Shown here one piece after another: positions 61,338 through 64,000 of a DNA stretch of 64,000 nt. Location of the stretch: assembly GCA_029532415.1 (NCBI GenBank), contig JAQOTA010000025.1, forward strand, positions 124,001 to 188,000, given 5' to 3'. The notes under the pieces were generated by a model, which worked only from the letters and a program-made list of their open reading frames with translations, did not search any database and had not been told where the DNA came from. Positions within the stretch are counted from its first letter, which is position 1, and each line of letters opens with the position of its first letter. This DNA comes from Marasmius tenuissimus. Lineage: Eukaryota > Basidiomycota > Agaricomycetes > Agaricales > Marasmiaceae. The translations under genes were made by a program, and so were the position numbers.

Positions 61338-61696
61338 ATTACCAATCATCATGGGGATTGATGGATTCAAACTACCTGATCAGCGTCCGTCGTGTTTCAA
61401 CTTCCTTTAGACGAACGCGCCACCTTTCCCCCGTGAAATCAGATTGTTTGGATCGGATAGTCAATACAAACGCCATTTACTACACACTAGTCACCCTTAG
61501 CATGTCGGACTAGCCGACCTGATACATGACGGGATATACAAAACCGAAGAAAAAAGACACCGCGTCGCATTCCCTGTGTCCCAAGAGCAGTCAATCACAG
61601 ACAAATCATAGGCCAATCATCTACCTCTTCCTTCTGCCATTCTGGGCTTCTAGTACGTTCCCCGGGATTGGGTGAATAATCTAGCGGGAGATCACA
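61338..61696. other. Convergent gap between J and I, nothing recognised
   Basis: The 3' ends of J (plus) and I (minus) face each other. No repeat or hairpin stood out. Confidence 0.4.
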
Positions 61697-64000
61697 TCAG
61701 ACTCGAATAGTACAAACGGGTGTTTCACAGATGGACATACAGTACTTCTTCAAAAATCCCCTCATCAAACCAGTCAAACCGCCTCCGTCAAGTGCCCGTG
61801 TCAATGTCTCTCGAGGTGATTCATCTTGGAATTCTGTAGCAGGCGTCTCGGCAAGCGACGAAGTCGGCGGAAACACGGGTGGTGAATCTGAACGGCTGGG
61901 AGCATCAACGTCTCCCGGCGCGTCTTCGACTCGAAGTTCCTTCAGTCTCGTACTGAACGGGGAGCCTGGTCATGAAGTATTGATGTCAGAAGGCGAGGTT
62001 GAGCTAAACAGCTCATATCAGCGTTACAAACCTAGTACCAACTCTGGATAACCCCGATCTCGAGCATATTGCTTCCAATCCAAATCGTAGCCCTTCATGC
62101 GCATATAGCGCTCAATGGTTTTGTACGCCCAGGGATGCCACCTGGAGCCTTGTGATAGCGCGACTTGGAGTATGGGAATGTTATATTTCTCCCAATCCCG
62201 CTCCCGAATTACACACTCTCCTTCTGGATCGGAGGTCCAGTAAAATACAGGGGAGGGAGGAGGGTGACGTATGCAGCGTATGTTATCAACCCACTCGATG
62301 GGAACAGGTGGGACAAAGAGATATGCCGGAAGACGGCGTAAATTTGCAAGGGGAATAGGTTTCGGGCAATGCAGAAAGAATCCAAGGGAATCAAAATAGG
62401 CTGCCGGCGAGTAAGAGCAAAAGTTAAAACAAGAAAGATGGAAGATAGCACGGCGAACTTACTGCAGTCATGAGGATCATTGAGCATGTAGGGGGATTGG
62501 GTGAGGTAGGCAGCACGAAATCGGTTTCGCTCATTAACCGGAAGACACCATGCGAACCGGATGCGCAGCGCGACTCCTACCGGATCACAGTATTTTGAGT
62601 GCGAATAAGTATTGGGGTAAGAGAGATCGACACGTGAAGACACTAAAAGTAATCAGTACGGGGAAACAGAATGGGTGAGGACATCATACCGGAGGCAGAA
62701 TAACTCGCTTCGACACCGGAGGTAAGGCTAGCACAGCGCCATTCCGGCACTGATTTAAAGAGGTGATGGGCAATGACTTCTTCCTCGTGTGTCTGCAACT
62801 TGCGGACAACGGTCCCAAATCCCCATACGCCAGGTCGTTCGTTGTAGACTAATGGATCTTTCCCCTCAGTCCACGTAACCGCTGACCTTGACACCAGCAG
62901 ATACGAGAGACCACCGAAGCTCTGCTCGACGAAGGCAACTATCTTGCTCACATCTAGGAGCGGTCCTGTTTCCGGCTGTTGGAGTGCAATGGGCGGTGGT
63001 ATCCGATAGGAGTCGATGAATTGAGCTACGTAACTGCATGAAAACTTGCGTCGGCCTCCGGAGGCAATAGAAAGAACGTCGTACTGCCAGGCCAAAGTTT
63101 TGAGGCTGAACATCCAATGTTTTGGATCAGCTGTCACCTGTTGAAAACTAAAGGTTAGTAGCCAGTCACTGACCACTTGAAATTGTTGAAGCGTTGACGC
63201 ACTGGAACCGCCAGCAATCGGTCGGTACGCAGCTTCTCGACCGCAGAATCCTAAATCCATAACTTTAGTAGTCGGAACTAAACCGAACAACAAGTCCACG
63301 CATAATCACCAATGTGTGCTGGAGGTATAATGGTATAATTTCGGTGCTACCATTTCGAAGCTCAGAATCTGAATAATATTCATCCATCAACTTTCTCCCG
63401 TTGAGAAGCTCTGTAGAGAGGAGTTAACAGAGTAATCTCGCCACGGAAAAGCAATTTCACCATCATGCATGATGAAACTCAGCGCGCTCTCAGACTTGAT
63501 GACCCCGAAGAGTTGCGTCAAGCCCGGTGATCCGAGTCCACTGTGTCGTCAATGTGAGTAACTATCCACAATCGTTCAAAAGCTTAGCCTACGTGTGTAG
63601 AGACAACATCTCATGAACGTGCTCCCATAACTACCAACCTAATCAGCGCCATGCACAATCATGAAGCTCCAATTGAACTCACCAGCCATGCAGCTTCCTG
63701 GTCCTTCTTGTCTTTTGTCTCCAGGCTAACCACAGTGAATACGCGTTCCCCAAACTGCACAACTTCTGCAGTGTAGACCGTGCTAATAATGTCGATACAC
63801 TCTTTCCGAAATGGATTGTTATCTCGGAAGAGAATCATCTTATCCTCCGAGCGAAAGGGTCCCTTGCGCAGTATCACGTCGCCTCGAGGGATCTCCCTAT
63901 AATGGCGTCGAATTGGCTGAGCGAGTACACAACGATTCGTAATCAGCTCAGATAGTGAATTCAGCATGATTTGAAGCCCAACTCACCCCGATAACCGTTA
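61697..64000 (-). CDS. Gene I: paralogue of H, 5' end beyond the window
   Basis: Same family and intron layout as gene H: GDVILRKGPF, YTAEVVQFGERVFTVVSL, WMFSLKTLAWQYD, SSRVDLSYP, RAAYLTQ, PAYLFVPPVP, FYWTSDPEG, MKGYDLDWKQYARDRGYPEL. The N-terminal exon lies past the right edge; the last few bases of the window (GTTATCGGG before GTGAGTTGG) are its end. The terminal exon after a 64-bp intron ends at TGA 61697-61699 and carries GGGLTGLMRGFLKK, a region that gene H has lost through an earlier stop. I saw no frame breaks in the visible part. Function unknown. Confidence 0.72.

Overview
The window is nuclear DNA of a filamentous fungus, almost certainly a mushroom-type basidiomycete (Agaricomycetes). 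Genes are cut by many 50-70 bp introns. The proteins include basidiomycete-type families: an N-terminally multi-spanning P450, a histidine-poor family with an N-terminal Asn-rich segment, and a Cys-motif protein of the GHKTR.WC type. The tRNA is eukaryotic and carries an intron after position 37. For the genes intact enough to splice by eye, the exon lengths listed here sum to whole codons, which supports the models.

The dominant theme is one expanded family. Seven copies of a secreted alpha/beta-hydrolase of the S33/TAP type (here A to G) lie at 3.7-6.1, 14.3-16.6, 19.2-21.6, 25.6-27.9, 35.3-37.6, 42.6-44.9 and 50.7-53.1 kb, on both strands. A, B, E and F are intact (579, 581, 582 and 566 aa). 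C is intact except that a net 58 bp deletion removed its TATA box and start codon. G carries a single 1-bp frameshift. D is a multiply broken pseudogene. A, E and G share a promoter module, TGCGCAGT-N13-TATAAAG, with exact spacing.

Layout: a decayed transposon protein (1-2.0 kb); a 202-bp MITE; hydrolase A; about 4 kb without a recognised gene; tRNA-Phe(GAA); a P450 (554 aa) and an FMP52/HTATIP2-type NAD(P)-binding protein (249 aa); hydrolases B and C, divergent; a nitrilase (365 aa); a second copy of the same MITE; pseudogene D; an unknown protein with an RVxF motif; a broken 2OG-Fe(II) oxygenase; a GH11 xylanase (230 aa); hydrolase E; a disordered Ser/Pro-rich protein; a TA-flanked element with perfect terminal inverted repeats; hydrolase F; a 921-aa DUF2235-WD40 fusion; a degenerate tandem repeat; frameshifted G; and at the right edge two paralogues (H, I) of an uncharacterised basidiomycete family flanking a small Cys-motif gene J on the opposite strand.

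There is no backbone biosynthetic enzyme, so this is not a metabolite cluster. It looks like an accessory region rich in transposon relics and duplications, holding secreted hydrolases (S33 family, xylanase), detoxification or tailoring enzymes (P450, nitrilase, reductase) and one possible sensor-effector protein (DUF2235-WD40). Three well-supported GC-AG introns occur, one of them splitting the DUF2235 catalytic motif.
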